From contig CAZOUM010000014.1 in NCBI GenBank assembly GCA_964582985.1, positions 1-50,470 of the forward strand: 50,470 bases of DNA, in the 5' to 3' direction. The notes under the pieces were generated by a model. It was not told the DNA's origin and did no database searches. It was given only the letters and a program-made list of their open reading frames with translations. Shown in pieces: positions 7,652 through 16,368 of this stretch; positions within the stretch are counted from its first letter, which is position 1; each line of letters starts with the position of its first letter. Source of the stretch: CAZQYB01 sp964582985 (lineage in GTDB: Bacteria; Planctomycetota; Phycisphaerae; Sedimentisphaerales; Anaerobacaceae). A program made the translations under genes and the position numbers.

Positions 7652-8716
7652 TTATCTATCCTTCAACTGATGGAACTCCGCTCTGAGCTTAGGCAGGGCG
7701 TCGGGGTAATTCTTTCTAATGAAATCAATAAGCTTTTCTCTGACCTGGCAACGCAGACTCCAGGCCTTCGAAGCATCCGAGGCGCTCACAAGAGCCCTCA
7801 ACTCCACCGTGCGCTCGGAAGCGTTTGTCACCTGCAGGACACAAACCTTACCATCCCAAAGTTCCGAGTTTTTCAAGAGCCGGCTGAGCTCCTCTCTGAT
7901 CACTTCCACCGGTACGGTATAGTCAACATAAATAAAAACAGTCCCCAATATATCTGCGGTGGTACGAGTCCAATTTTGGAAGGGCTTTTCAATAAAATAG
8001 GTAATAGGGACTATCAGGCGCCTAAGGTCCCAAATCTTGACGACCACATAGGTCAGAGTTATCTCTTCAATTCGCCCCCACTCGTTCTCTACGATTACTA
8101 CATCGTCCACCCGGATTGGCTGGGTGAAGGCTATCTGAAGCCCCGCGATAAAGGTTCCTATAGTTCGCTGGGAAGCCATACCAATGATGATGCCGATGAT
8201 TCCGGCCGACGCCAGAATAGTTGTCCCTAACTGCCGCACCCTGGGGAAGGTCATCAGCATCATCCCGAGGGCCAGAACGGATACAACTACGATTGTTATT
8301 CGCTTTAGAACGTTTAACTGGGTATAAATCTTGCGGGCCCTGAGGTTATCTTCTTCTTCGATGCTGAAACGGCTGACAACGCAGTCTTGCAGGACGTAGG
8401 TTGCCTTGATTAGCAGCCAGGAAATCATGGCTATCAGAAGCAAACTGAGAATATGTGCTATTGTATTGGCGAGCCTCTCAGAGGCACCAAGGAATGGCAG
8501 CTCCAGACGAACCGCGACACAAATCATTATCCAGCGTGCCGGCCCGCCGAAGTGCTTTGTAAGGACGCCTTCCGGCAGAACGGATATCCCTTTGCTCACA
8601 CGCGTGAGAAATCTGAACAGCAGATAATGAATTATCAAAGCCGCAGCGACCGCTGCAACCAGGAGCCCGCCCGAAATGCTCCACCGCTGCCAGCCCTCAA
8701 GACCTACCAACAACAT
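7652..8716 (-). CDS. MscS-family mechanosensitive channel
   Basis: This 354-residue protein begins with four or five membrane helices in the first 170 residues. The pore-lining glycine/alanine-rich helix of MscS follows (TTILASAGIIGIIIGMASQ, about 165-183), then the conserved beta domain start (QRTIGTFIAGLQIAFTQPIRVDDVV) and a cytoplasmic alpha/beta C-terminal domain. Such channels release solutes on hypo-osmotic shock. GAGGAGAGG directly precedes the ATG. It follows aspS by 36 bases and may be co-transcribed with it. Confidence 0.9.
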   Translation of the reverse strand: MLLVGLEGWQRWSISGGLLVAAVAAALIIHYLLFRFLTRVSKGISVLPEGVLTKHFGGPARWIMICVAVRLELPFLGASERLANTIAHILSLLLIAMISWLLIKATYVLQDCVVSRFSIEEEDNLRARKIYTQLNVLKRITIVVVSVLALGMMLMTFPRVRQLGTTILASAGIIGIIIGMASQRTIGTFIAGLQIAFTQPIRVDDVVIVENEWGRIEEITLTYVVVKIWDLRRLIVPITYFIEKPFQNWTRTTADILGTVFIYVDYTVPVEVIREELSRLLKNSELWDGKVCVLQVTNASERTVELRALVSASDASKAWSLRCQVREKLIDFIRKNYPDALPKLRAEFHQLKDR

Positions 8717-8752
8717 AACCTCTCCTCATAATTCTAAACATAAGTATGGTTA

Positions 8753-10570
8753 TCACTCTTTCTCATTCTCATCCGTTTGTTGCTCGACGGTGTGTGAATG
8801 CCTTTGTGTTCGCAGATTCAGCTCGTCCAATTGTTTCTGGTCCACTTCGCTGGGCGCATCGGTAAGGAGGCACTGGCCGCGCAAAGTCTTGGGAAATGCT
8901 ATAACATCTCTTATATTATCCGTACCGGTGAGCAGCATAATCAATCTGTCAAGGCCGAGCGCTATTCCGCCGTGTGGCGGAGCGCCGTATTCCAGGGCCC
9001 TTAAGAAGAATCCAAATCGCTGTTGTGCCTGGCTTTTCGATATTTTGAGCAGATCAAATACTTTTTGCTGAACTTTCGGTTTATGAATACGAATACTGCC
9101 GCCGCCAATCTCAGAGCCATTGACGACAATATCGTAGGCCTGCGAGCGAATATTGCCCGGGTCGGTTTCGAGTTTGTCCAGCTCTTCTTCAGCAGGCGCG
9201 GTGAATGGATGATGCAGCGAGTCGTAGCGTTTTTCCTCCTCGTTCCACTCGAACAGGGGGAAGTCCACAATCCAGACAAACTCGAAAGCGTTCTCATCGT
9301 AGAGCTTTAGGTCTTTGGCAAGCCTGCACCGCAGCGGTGCCAAAGCCTTGTTGACCGCCGCTTCGGTGTCGGCGACAAACAAAAGCAAATCCCCGTCTCT
9401 TGCGTTAAAGCGCTCGGTTATTTGCTGAAGCTGCCCATCGCTGAAAAACTTGGCGATACTCCCAATGAGCGAGAGCTTACCACCATCTTTCTTGGCCTTG
9501 AGCCAAACCAAACCTTTTGCGCCGTAGTCGCCTGCGAAGTCGGTCAGTGTCTTTTCGATATCACGCCTTGAATATCTTTCACCACCGCCCGGCGCACAAA
9601 CCCCTCTTACAACCCCGCCTTTTTCAATAGTGGAAGTGAAGACTCCGAAGCTGCTTGCCTTGGCGACATCGGATATATCTTTCAGTTTCATATCGAAACG
9701 CAGGTCCGGCCTGTCGGTGCCGTAGTTGTCCATTGCATCTTTGTAGCTCATTCGCCGCATCGGCGCCGTCACATCAACGTCTAATATCTGCTTCCAGATT
9801 TTAGCTAACAGGTTTTCGTGAACGCCTATAATGTCATTAATATCAACAAAGCTCATCTCGACGTCAATCTGTGTAAACTCCGCCTGCCTGTCGGCCCGCG
9901 GGTCTTCATCACGGAAGCACCGTACTATCTGGAAGTATTTATCTACTGCGCTTACCATTAAAATCTGCTTAAACAATTGCGGCGACTGCGGCAGGGCGTA
10001 GAAGCAATTTTCGTGTATTCTGCTGGGCACAAGAAAATCTCTTGCCCCTTCCGGCGTGCTCTTGGCCAGTATCGGTGTCTCGATTTCCCAGAAGCCTAAC
10101 CGGTCGAAATAGTCCCGCACAATTTTCGTTACCCGATGGCGTATCCGCAATTTCTCTTGCAGCCGGGGCCGACGCAGGTCGATGTATCGGTTGACCAGCC
10201 GAAGCTCCTCGTTTGTCTTTTCCGCATCTTCAAGCTCAAACGGCGGTGTCTTTGAGACGTTGAGAATTTCAAGCTGCTGCACAGAAACTTCAATCTGGCC
10301 GGTGGCAAGCTTTGGATTCTCTTCGCCGCGGACCTGAACCACTCCCCTGGCTGCTACTACCCATTCGCATCGGATCGGCTCGGCCGTCTTATGGAGTTCG
10401 GGCCGGCTTTCGGGATTGAAAACTAACTGCGTCAGACCCGCTCTGTCGCGCACGTCGATGAATATGAGATTGCCGTGGTCGCGGTATGATTGGACCCACC
10501 CCGCCAAAGTCACCTTTTTACCGGCATCCTCCAGCCGAAGCTGCCCGCATGTATGTGTTCTTTTTAGCAT
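8753..10570 (-). CDS. aspS: Aspartyl-tRNA synthetase
   Basis: This 605-residue class II synthetase charges tRNA-Asp (or tRNA-Asx). An N-terminal OB-fold anticodon-binding domain (GWVQSYRDHGNLIFIDVRDR) is followed by class II motif 2 (FRDEDPRADRQAEFTQIDVE). A bacterial GAD-type insertion spans about residues 300-410. Motif 3 (GIALGLDRLIMLLTG) lies near the end with DVIAFPKT. Length and domain order are those of bacterial AspRS. Whether it is discriminating cannot be told here, as no gatCAB is in view. Confidence 0.96.
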   Translation of the reverse strand: MLKRTHTCGQLRLEDAGKKVTLAGWVQSYRDHGNLIFIDVRDRAGLTQLVFNPESRPELHKTAEPIRCEWVVAARGVVQVRGEENPKLATGQIEVSVQQLEILNVSKTPPFELEDAEKTNEELRLVNRYIDLRRPRLQEKLRIRHRVTKIVRDYFDRLGFWEIETPILAKSTPEGARDFLVPSRIHENCFYALPQSPQLFKQILMVSAVDKYFQIVRCFRDEDPRADRQAEFTQIDVEMSFVDINDIIGVHENLLAKIWKQILDVDVTAPMRRMSYKDAMDNYGTDRPDLRFDMKLKDISDVAKASSFGVFTSTIEKGGVVRGVCAPGGGERYSRRDIEKTLTDFAGDYGAKGLVWLKAKKDGGKLSLIGSIAKFFSDGQLQQITERFNARDGDLLLFVADTEAAVNKALAPLRCRLAKDLKLYDENAFEFVWIVDFPLFEWNEEEKRYDSLHHPFTAPAEEELDKLETDPGNIRSQAYDIVVNGSEIGGGSIRIHKPKVQQKVFDLLKISKSQAQQRFGFFLRALEYGAPPHGGIALGLDRLIMLLTGTDNIRDVIAFPKTLRGQCLLTDAPSEVDQKQLDELNLRTQRHSHTVEQQTDENEKE

Positions 10571-10771
10571 CGTAAAAATCTCTCTAAGAATAGCGTATAG
10601 CGTTTAACGGATAGCTACAGGAGAACCATCCATAAATACCGGATAGTTAAGATAGTCGACCAGCGATGTTTCGTCAATAACGGCTTTTCGAGTTTAAGAT
10701 GCGGGCTCTCGGGTCATCTGCAGTGGCGCTGTGTGCTGGCCAGAATTTGTTGCTTCTTCTGTACGGCTCCG

Positions 10772-11908
10772 TTATTTGATCCATTCAAAGAGCCTTTTAG
10801 CGGTTTCGTTTACATTTGGATCAGGGTCAGTTCTGGCGGCGTTGATGGTATCCTGGAACTGGCGGCCACCCTGGCCACCGGAATTATTGGCCAAAGCTTT
10901 CAAAGCAAGTACCTTCGTTTCGGAATCACCTTCCTGAATCTTGCAGAGCAAAACTGGAACCAGTTCAAGATTCTTGGGGTAAGACAAGGTTTTGCGCGAA
11001 GTGGCGGCGGCAATAAGAGCCTGACGCCTTACGTGCGAGTTGGCATCCACAAGCAGCTGCTGCCAGGTTTCTGCAAAGGCTGCAGCTTGTGCGCGGACCA
11101 GCGGGCAAGGTACCCTAACCGCTGCATCAAGGACTTGTCTGAATTGAGACATCGAAAGAAGGTATTTGTTCCGCATTTCAACAAAGAAGAAAAAAGATGC
11201 CAATCTTGCGCCTTCATCTGCGCGCAGGGACCAGCGGAAAAGGTGTAAACGTTGCCGGAATTCCTTCTTTGGGCAAGTTCCAGATGGCCTTTGCTGCTGA
11301 GACGGCAGAGTCAGTCCAAATATATTTGACTTAACCTTTGACGCAAGCTCGGTTCCGTCTGCAAGGCTGAGAATGGTTTCGTAATGATCGATCTTATAAG
11401 GAAGAGTGAACTCGTCCATAACGCTGGGCCAATCCTTCGGGTGACCAACCCAAGTGGGCCAGGAGAAGGATTGCTTCGGTTGAATAGCGACGATTTCCAG
11501 ACCAGCTATGACAGCCTTATCCGCACAGCATGGAATACCCAACGACCACCCATAGACTGGGTTGAACTGCGCGATCTCGACCTCATGCCTGGTGCCTTCT
11601 GTATCGATCCCGAAGACCTTTAGCCCCGAAAGCGTGCACAGCGGTCGAATATCAAGTTTGATGTCATCTTTCGAAGTATTGAATATCGATAATAGAACAG
11701 CGCCGCGTATCATGGTCACTTGCAGATGTAGCGGTTCATTGGGTTCATGCAATTTGTTTAGTAGCACGGGCACTTGCAGGATTGGCGGCACGGCATGAGT
11801 AGGCTGCGGCGGACTGAGCAAATGCACACAAAGCAGCAAGACGATGAGCACAACAGAGCCCAAAGAGGGTGCAAGGATCCATTTCTTTCTGTTTCCCAGC
11901 TTTATCAT
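10772..11908 (-). CDS. Membrane-anchored protein with HEAT-like C-terminal region
   Basis: This 378-residue protein starts with a basic end and one membrane helix (residues 11-30), followed by a proline-rich linker. This suggests an anchored protein facing the periplasm. The middle, about 50-200, looks like a beta-rich domain. The last third has alternating helices of the HEAT/armadillo kind (NSHVRRQALIAAATS, DSETKVLALKALAN, DPNVNETAKRLFEW). Its ATG overlaps the stop of the upstream holin-like gene (ATGA), so the two are translationally coupled. I do not recognise a specific function. Confidence 0.7.
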   Translation of the reverse strand: MIKLGNRKKWILAPSLGSVVLIVLLLCVHLLSPPQPTHAVPPILQVPVLLNKLHEPNEPLHLQVTMIRGAVLLSIFNTSKDDIKLDIRPLCTLSGLKVFGIDTEGTRHEVEIAQFNPVYGWSLGIPCCADKAVIAGLEIVAIQPKQSFSWPTWVGHPKDWPSVMDEFTLPYKIDHYETILSLADGTELASKVKSNIFGLTLPSQQQRPSGTCPKKEFRQRLHLFRWSLRADEGARLASFFFFVEMRNKYLLSMSQFRQVLDAAVRVPCPLVRAQAAAFAETWQQLLVDANSHVRRQALIAAATSRKTLSYPKNLELVPVLLCKIQEGDSETKVLALKALANNSGGQGGRQFQDTINAARTDPDPNVNETAKRLFEWIK

Positions 11909-12174
11909 GATTTTGTTTGCCTAGCGGTCCGGTCTGCAATTAGATTGTACAGCCAGGCAAATATCGCGCCTCCAATTGCCCCATCTACAAGACCCCACAC
12001 CAGGCCGATAAAGCTGCCTAATGGAGTCACGCTATACCCGCGATAAATCCGGCCGAGGAACGGAACTTCTCCTGTCGCCCCATCGAAAGCAATTATCCAC
12101 CAGGTAAGGGCAAGAATACCAAGCCCCCAAACCAGCCCACACGTCAGCGCAAAAGCCTTTACATTCAATTTCAT
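11905..12174 (-). CDS. Small two-helix membrane protein (holin-like family)
   Basis: This 89-residue protein has a hydrophobic helix at about 8-28 and a second at about 52-78 (GSFIGLVWGLVDGAIGGAIF), joined by a loop with GATGEVPFLGRIYRGY. Small proteins of this form with the MKLNVKAFALTCGLVWG start are often annotated as holin-like, although there is no phage context here. Its stop overlaps the start of the HEAT-like gene, so the pair is probably one functional unit. The actual role is unknown. Confidence 0.7.
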   Translation of the reverse strand: MKLNVKAFALTCGLVWGLGILALTWWIIAFDGATGEVPFLGRIYRGYSVTPLGSFIGLVWGLVDGAIGGAIFAWLYNLIADRTARQTKS

Positions 12175-12289
12175 TTTTTAGCCTCCCATATCTTTGCCCC
12201 TGACAACAAAACTGTCCTGGCGTTGCACAACGCCTGCGGAATACGGGTCAGTTTATTACCGTTCAGAACATCACCAACTTATAGGAAAA

Positions 12290-12907
12290 TCAGTGGGAAT
12301 ACTTTACACTGCAGCCGTAAGGGTCGGTCTTTGGCACGCCCACTGCTTTACCGCTGGTCAGTTCCGCCAAAGCCTTGTCAACGTAGTTGGTCAGCTTTTC
12401 GCCCTCTGGCGTCCTGCCCAATGGCGAATTATCAATTGCACCCTCGTATACGATATTTCCTTTTTTGCCTATTATGAACATATGCGGCGTGTTCGTTGCG
12501 CTGTAGGCCTTGCCAACCTTGCCCGGCCTGTCGCCAAGTATCGGATAAGGCAGATTGTGTCTGGCTGCAAAATCTTTGTCCTGCTGTGGCTTTGTGTAGT
12601 TGGTACTGTTTATCGCAAGCCAGACCACGTTTTTGGCCCTGTATTTATTGGCAACCTCTACCATCGTGTGTACAGTGTCATAGTGGTATTTCACATACGG
12701 ACATTCATCGTTGAACCATTCCAGCACAACAATTTTGCCCTTGTAATCCGAGAGGCTTATTTCTTCACCGCCAAAGCTTTTTAGTGTAAACGCCGGCGCT
12801 TTCTTGCCGGCTTCCGGCTCGGCTGGGGGCTTTTTGCTCTTACAGCCGGCAAGTACTACAACTGATGCCGTCAAAACCGCCAGCATCGTGAGAATCGTTT
12901 TTCTCAT
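12290..12907 (-). CDS. Redoxin/peroxiredoxin-like lipoprotein
   Basis: This 205-residue lipoprotein has a signal peptide with lipobox VVLAGC (Cys about 21), so it should be anchored at a membrane. A thioredoxin-fold AhpC/TSA-Redoxin domain follows: APAFTLKSFGGEEISLSDYKGK, then VVLEWFNDECPYVKYHY with the single active-site Cys (CPY in place of CxxC). A cis-Pro segment (NTPHMFIIG) and the PRX-like ending with YGCSVKY complete it. Proteins of this type are thought to reduce thiols or peroxides, but the substrate is unknown. AAAGGGTGG lies before the ATG. Confidence 0.85.
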   Translation of the reverse strand: MRKTILTMLAVLTASVVVLAGCKSKKPPAEPEAGKKAPAFTLKSFGGEEISLSDYKGKIVVLEWFNDECPYVKYHYDTVHTMVEVANKYRAKNVVWLAINSTNYTKPQQDKDFAARHNLPYPILGDRPGKVGKAYSATNTPHMFIIGKKGNIVYEGAIDNSPLGRTPEGEKLTNYVDKALAELTSGKAVGVPKTDPYGCSVKYSH

Positions 12908-13331
12908 AATTCCACCCTTTCATTAAGTGTTCTAATCTTTCGTTGCGAAAGATACGCTTGCGTCTGCTAACAAGGCACACGATTAATATAGTCTCCGTGT
13001 TCAATTGTGGCTGGTTTCTGCCAAAAATTAAAGTAAAATCCGGGAGAAACAGCAAGCGTTGTATCGATATTGCCTGGGGATACCGTAGGCGGTGATTTCC
13101 TCGGTCCTAATAGGCGGCGATAATTTCTCCCGGCACACCTGTTTTTCACTGTAGCTTTCGATTTTTTGTTACGTTGTGGCTTCTTCCTGGAGCTTCATAA
13201 CCGGCTTTTGAGCCCGCGTGTGCAGGAGGGCGGCTCTGGCGTTCGTAGACACTGCTTTCAGCCAGAGCCAGGCGTTTTTCAGTGGGAGGTGTAACAAAAT
13301 GATTTTGCACCTGTACAGCGGTTTGCGCAGG
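12908..13331. other. 424-bp intergenic region, no gene recognised
   Basis: Short frames exist on the minus strand (12967-13149, 13169-13432) but none has a ribosome binding site with a convincing protein, and the second runs into cysK. It must hold the promoter of the redoxin gene and the end of the cysK transcript. I see no clear terminator hairpin with a T-run. Confidence 0.5.
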
Positions 13332-14219
13332 CTATAGCAAAGCCGTGCTAAAGTATCGCTCTGCCCGGTCCGGAAGCACCGTTGTGATACTGCCATCAAT
13401 GGTTTTTGCCAACTCTCGTGCGGCCCACACATTTGCCCCGGAGCTTATACCGACCAGCAGCCCGTGTTCTCTGCTCAACTCTCGGGTCGTCTCAATCGCG
13501 TCCTCATCGCTGACCTCTACTACATCGTCAACCATTGAGACATCGAGCACATCGGGGATAAACCCGTCGCCTATACCCTGAATCTGGTGCAGGCCCGGCT
13601 CGTGCCCTAACAACGCTGAGCTGTCTTTAGGCTCGACAGCTACGACTTTTACATTGGCCTTCTGTTCTTTAAGGAATTTGCCGACGCCTTGCAGCGTTCC
13701 GCCGCTGCCGACGCCTGCCACGAAGCAGGCAATATCGCCTCCCATCTGCCGCCACAGCTCACGTGCGGTTTGTTCATAATGGACGCGGGGGTTTTCCGGG
13801 TTCTCGAATTGCTGCGGGACATAAATCCGCTTGTCCTCCGCCGCCATTTGCTCTACTCGCCGCACCGCACCGCCCAGCCCCTCTTCGTCAGGGATAAGAA
13901 CGAGCTCGGCGCCCAGAGCTTTGATTAGCTTCTTGCGTTCTTCGCTCATACCCTCCGGCATTACGATTCGCACGCGATAGCCCATCAATCGGCCGACTAA
14001 AGCCAGACCTATCCCGGTATTGCCGCTGGTCGGTTCAACAATGATTGAATCGGGCTTGAGCTTGCCATCGCGCTGGGCCGCTTCAAGCATTGCCAGAGCC
14101 ACACGGTCCTTGATACTGCCGCCGGGATTCAAAAACTCGGCCTTGGCGAAAATCCTTTCGCCTTTTAGCTGCAGTAACGGCGTATTGCCAATGAGTTCGA
14201 GAATGTTATCTGTAAGCAT
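13332..14219 (-). CDS. cysK: Cysteine synthase (O-acetylserine sulfhydrylase, PLP-dependent)
   Basis: This 295-residue fold-type II PLP enzyme makes cysteine from O-acetylserine and sulfide. Visible motifs are the PLP-lysine block NPGGSIKDRVALAML (about residues 31-45), the substrate loop PTSGNTGIGLAL, the phosphate-binding glycine loop GVGSGGTLQGVG, and the C-terminal block LPDRAERYFST. The core reads like CysK, while the DR of the last block is more like CysM, so either name could apply. It stands alone and has a TATAAT-type promoter about 40 bases upstream of the start. Confidence 0.92.
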   Translation of the reverse strand: MLTDNILELIGNTPLLQLKGERIFAKAEFLNPGGSIKDRVALAMLEAAQRDGKLKPDSIIVEPTSGNTGIGLALVGRLMGYRVRIVMPEGMSEERKKLIKALGAELVLIPDEEGLGGAVRRVEQMAAEDKRIYVPQQFENPENPRVHYEQTARELWRQMGGDIACFVAGVGSGGTLQGVGKFLKEQKANVKVVAVEPKDSSALLGHEPGLHQIQGIGDGFIPDVLDVSMVDDVVEVSDEDAIETTRELSREHGLLVGISSGANVWAARELAKTIDGSITTVLPDRAERYFSTALL

Positions 14220-14259
14220 AGGCTAAAAAAATATTTCTTTTTTTTGCACTTATCGCCAA

Positions 14260-14288
14260 ATTATACTTGTCTTAATGTGAGCATTTTG
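14260..14288 (-). promoter_or_regulatory. Candidate cysK promoter
   Basis: The minus strand reads TATAAT (plus-strand 14260-14265), about 41 bases before the cysK ATG. The -35 position (14283-14288, CAAAAT on the minus strand) is poor. The box overlaps a plus-strand promoter, so the two could interfere. Confidence 0.45.
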
Positions 14289-14295
14289 CTAAAAT
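14267..14295 (+). promoter_or_regulatory. Sigma-70-type promoter facing the candidate small RNA
   Basis: TTGTCT (14267-14272), exactly 17 bases, then TAAAAT (14290-14295). It points into a stretch with no gene that ends at a strong hairpin with a T-run at 14534, so transcription would start near 14302. It is divergent from, and overlaps, the cysK promoter. Confidence 0.5.
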
Positions 14296-14301
14296 AATCG
14301 G

Positions 14302-14534
14302 CGAAAAACAAGCGAAGAGTCAGTTGTTTTTCAATGTCCACACCTATTTTATACCGGTTTTGCTTGTTGTATTTTGCACTGATTCTCGTTGTTTTTGCCC
14401 GATACGAAGGCTTTTTGGCAGTATTTGCTGGACTAATAAGGTTTTTTGCTGTATTATTTATTTAGAGCAATTTACAGGGCTGGGGAAAATTCGCTTTCTC
14501 CTCTCCCTCCGCGTTCCTCAGCCCTGTTTTTTTT
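14302..14534 (+). ncRNA. Candidate small RNA ending in a terminator hairpin with a CU-rich loop
   Basis: There is no credible reading frame between the promoter at 14267-14295 and the hairpin at 14474-14527. The hairpin has a 14-bp stem (ACAGGGCTGGGGAA with TTCCTCAGCCCTGT, one G-U pair) and eight Ts follow, so it works as a rho-independent terminator on the plus strand. The 26-base loop is almost all pyrimidine in its middle (CGCTTTCTCCTCTCCCTCC) and is complementary to Shine-Dalgarno sequences. The transcript would be about 230 bases. Expression is inferred, not shown. Confidence 0.45.
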
Positions 14535-14662
14535 GCGCCAAAAAGGATTTTGGCCTTTTTGACATTTTTTCGTTGTAGCCGTTGTTATCGGATGACGTGT
14601 TCGCGATTTAACCGGAATATGAACATTTTTTGGCAATAACTGTATAAGATTATAGTCCTCCA

Positions 14663-14715
14663 ACGGGGCTGGGTATTTCTCGCTTTCTCCTCCTCCTCTC
14701 TGAACCCGGCCCCGT
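14663..14715 (+). ncRNA. Second CU-loop hairpin, related to the one at 14474-14527
   Basis: ACGGGGCTGGGT (14663-14674) pairs with ACCCGGCCCCGT (14704-14715), 12 bp with one G-U pair, around a 29-base loop containing CGCTTTCTCCTCCTCCTC. The 12 bases CGCTTTCTCCTC are identical in both loops, while the stems differ but still pair. The following CTTCTT is a weak terminator tail. No gene is nearby on this strand. Confidence 0.4.
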
Positions 14716-14912
14716 CTTCTTACAAGGAGCAAGGTCTTTATCTAATCTCTCGATTTACCCCAAATTCAGGCAGGAGCCCTTCCAAAAGCTATCTTAGCAA
14801 TTAGCAGCAGGCCGATTACTGCATCGAATATTGCCGGACAAGGCAGATTCCTCACGCGCTCTGCACATTACACAACTTTTGGGATAGTCTATAAGCGCAA
14901 ACAGATTTGCCT

Positions 14913-15662
14913 TTACGAACGCTCGTTATTCAAGAAGCTCAAAAGTCTATCGGGAACATAGTCTTCGGAGAAAGCAACGATGCCTGCAACCGCGTCCCTA
15001 TCAAGGTCGGCTGTCGGCTTTTCATTGTTTATCTCGAGCCTGACGCTTATTCCAAAACCTATGTTCTTGCGTTTTGCACCGGTGGTCCCGCGGACAACTT
15101 GTTGAGCATACGCAGGAGCGATGTCGATACTTACGTTGCATCCATTCCCTGGATTCTCCAGATGTATTCTGATGTTTCTGATTTCCTCTCTCCAGGCCTC
15201 TTTGCTTATGGCGGTTGCAATGATATCAACCGGGTTAATATTGCCGCAGTCAAAGACCATCTCACGCATAACTGCCACACGCACAATTTTGCTGGCGAAA
15301 GTCTCCCTGAACTTCTCAAGCGCCGACCTGAAGATTTTGTTTCTTCCCTGAATATCAAAGTCTTCGACGTCTTCAATAAGAAGCCGAATGGGAAAAGTGT
15401 ACAAAGGACCTCTTCTGGTCATCGCAAAAGTTGGCATCTCAACGCGTTTATTGCCGCTTGCGAAAAAAGTTTTTTGCACGATTGTTTTGTCAGGTCCACT
15501 CAGAAGCGTCTCATATGCCTCCGGAAAACGCTCAATCAGCCAGTTGCAGTAATCCTGCAGTTTTTCCCTTTCCTGCTTGGGCTGAATTGGAGGACGGATA
15601 TTGGCTCCGTACCTGACGATATGCTGCGAGATGTCATTTTCGTTGAAAATAAAGTTTTCCAT
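14913..15662 (-). CDS. Hypothetical protein (possibly TIGR04255-like)
   Basis: This 249-residue protein has no signal peptide or membrane helix. The N-terminal segment (RYGANIRPPIQPKQEREKLQDY) and the alternating strand/helix pattern with a final ...VPDRLLSFLN remind me of TIGR04255-type proteins, which often sit beside XRE or toxin-like genes. I cannot confirm this. It follows the PIN-like gene on the same strand after a 184-base gap that could hold its own promoter. The ATG has GGAAAG before it. I infer it belongs to the same accessory block. Confidence 0.65.
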   Translation of the reverse strand: MENFIFNENDISQHIVRYGANIRPPIQPKQEREKLQDYCNWLIERFPEAYETLLSGPDKTIVQKTFFASGNKRVEMPTFAMTRRGPLYTFPIRLLIEDVEDFDIQGRNKIFRSALEKFRETFASKIVRVAVMREMVFDCGNINPVDIIATAISKEAWREEIRNIRIHLENPGNGCNVSIDIAPAYAQQVVRGTTGAKRKNIGFGISVRLEINNEKPTADLDRDAVAGIVAFSEDYVPDRLLSFLNNERS

Positions 15663-15846
15663 CTTTTATCTTTCCACATTTTGTCCGTACCCACCTTAAT
15701 GATATACGAAAATCGCCCTCCGCAGTCAAAGAATTTATTCTCCGGTTCCAACTCACCGCTTGTAGGTCAAAAAAGTTCACGGCGTATATGGAACACTGAT
15801 ATAATTGCCTGTCGGCACTTTTTGGCTCATAGCTGGCATTGGATGG

Positions 15847-16368
15847 CTAAAGAATGCTGTGTCCTTGGATAGAATCCTGTTGCTCCATACGCGTGTGCTT
15901 CTCGCGGAATTTTTTGGTGTACTTCCACTCAACTTTCTTGTACAGACCAGCCTCTTTCAGAATTTCCTCTAATGAAATGCCTTGTTCGCCTTTCCCGAGC
16001 GACCCAAGAACTCTAAAAACGGCTCCATCAGCTGCGCATACATGCCAATCTTCGGGGGAGTCACACAGAAAAGCTAATGTTTCTTTTTCGCCAGGGTGGA
16101 TTATCACCTTATATTTAAGGTCGAACTTCTGACAAAAGCTTTTAACTGTTGACAGGTCCACATCGATTATTCTAACAAGCTCTTGTTCTGCATAAGGTTC
16201 AAGGTCTATACGAATATCCTCGAATTCCTGGCTTGCCCACTTGGCTTGATTTGCTACTGTTTGCGATATGGTGACATCGCATCTTTGAATAAAGTCATCC
16301 CAGATACCCAACTCAAAAAGCTTGATAATCGGCCCGGCGTCAAGTAGCAGGAATTGAAACTTTTTCAT
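15847..16368 (-). CDS. PIN-like domain protein
   Basis: This 173-residue protein starts with LLLDAGPIIKLFELG, the first acidic strand of a PIN-type nuclease fold. The acidic HPGEKETLAFL follows near residue 92 and CAADGAVFRVLG near 112. The D..E..D spacing matches PIN domains, which cut RNA in many toxin systems. Its start overlaps the end of the XRE-ImmA gene by 29 bases, and GAGGATTTCACGG sits before the ATG inside that gene, so the pair is coupled. A toxin or defence effector role is plausible but unproven. Confidence 0.75.
   Translation of the reverse strand: MKKFQFLLLDAGPIIKLFELGIWDDFIQRCDVTISQTVANQAKWASQEFEDIRIDLEPYAEQELVRIIDVDLSTVKSFCQKFDLKYKVIIHPGEKETLAFLCDSPEDWHVCAADGAVFRVLGSLGKGEQGISLEEILKEAGLYKKVEWKYTKKFREKHTRMEQQDSIQGHSIL

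Noticed and set aside
11905..12174. Phage holin
   Set aside because: The family name is used for such two-helix proteins, but no endolysin or phage gene is nearby and the gene is coupled to a HEAT-like cell protein.
13332..14219. Cysteine synthase with Arg where CysK has Ser in the C-terminal P-x-S-G-E-R block
   Set aside because: CysM-type enzymes normally carry DRG at this place, so the Arg is within family variation and not evidence of a changed activity.
14907..15872. 321-residue plus-strand frame
   Set aside because: It runs antisense to the 249-residue gene and most of the gap. The minus-strand gene has a ribosome site and better residue composition, while this frame has neither a ribosome site nor a recognisable domain.
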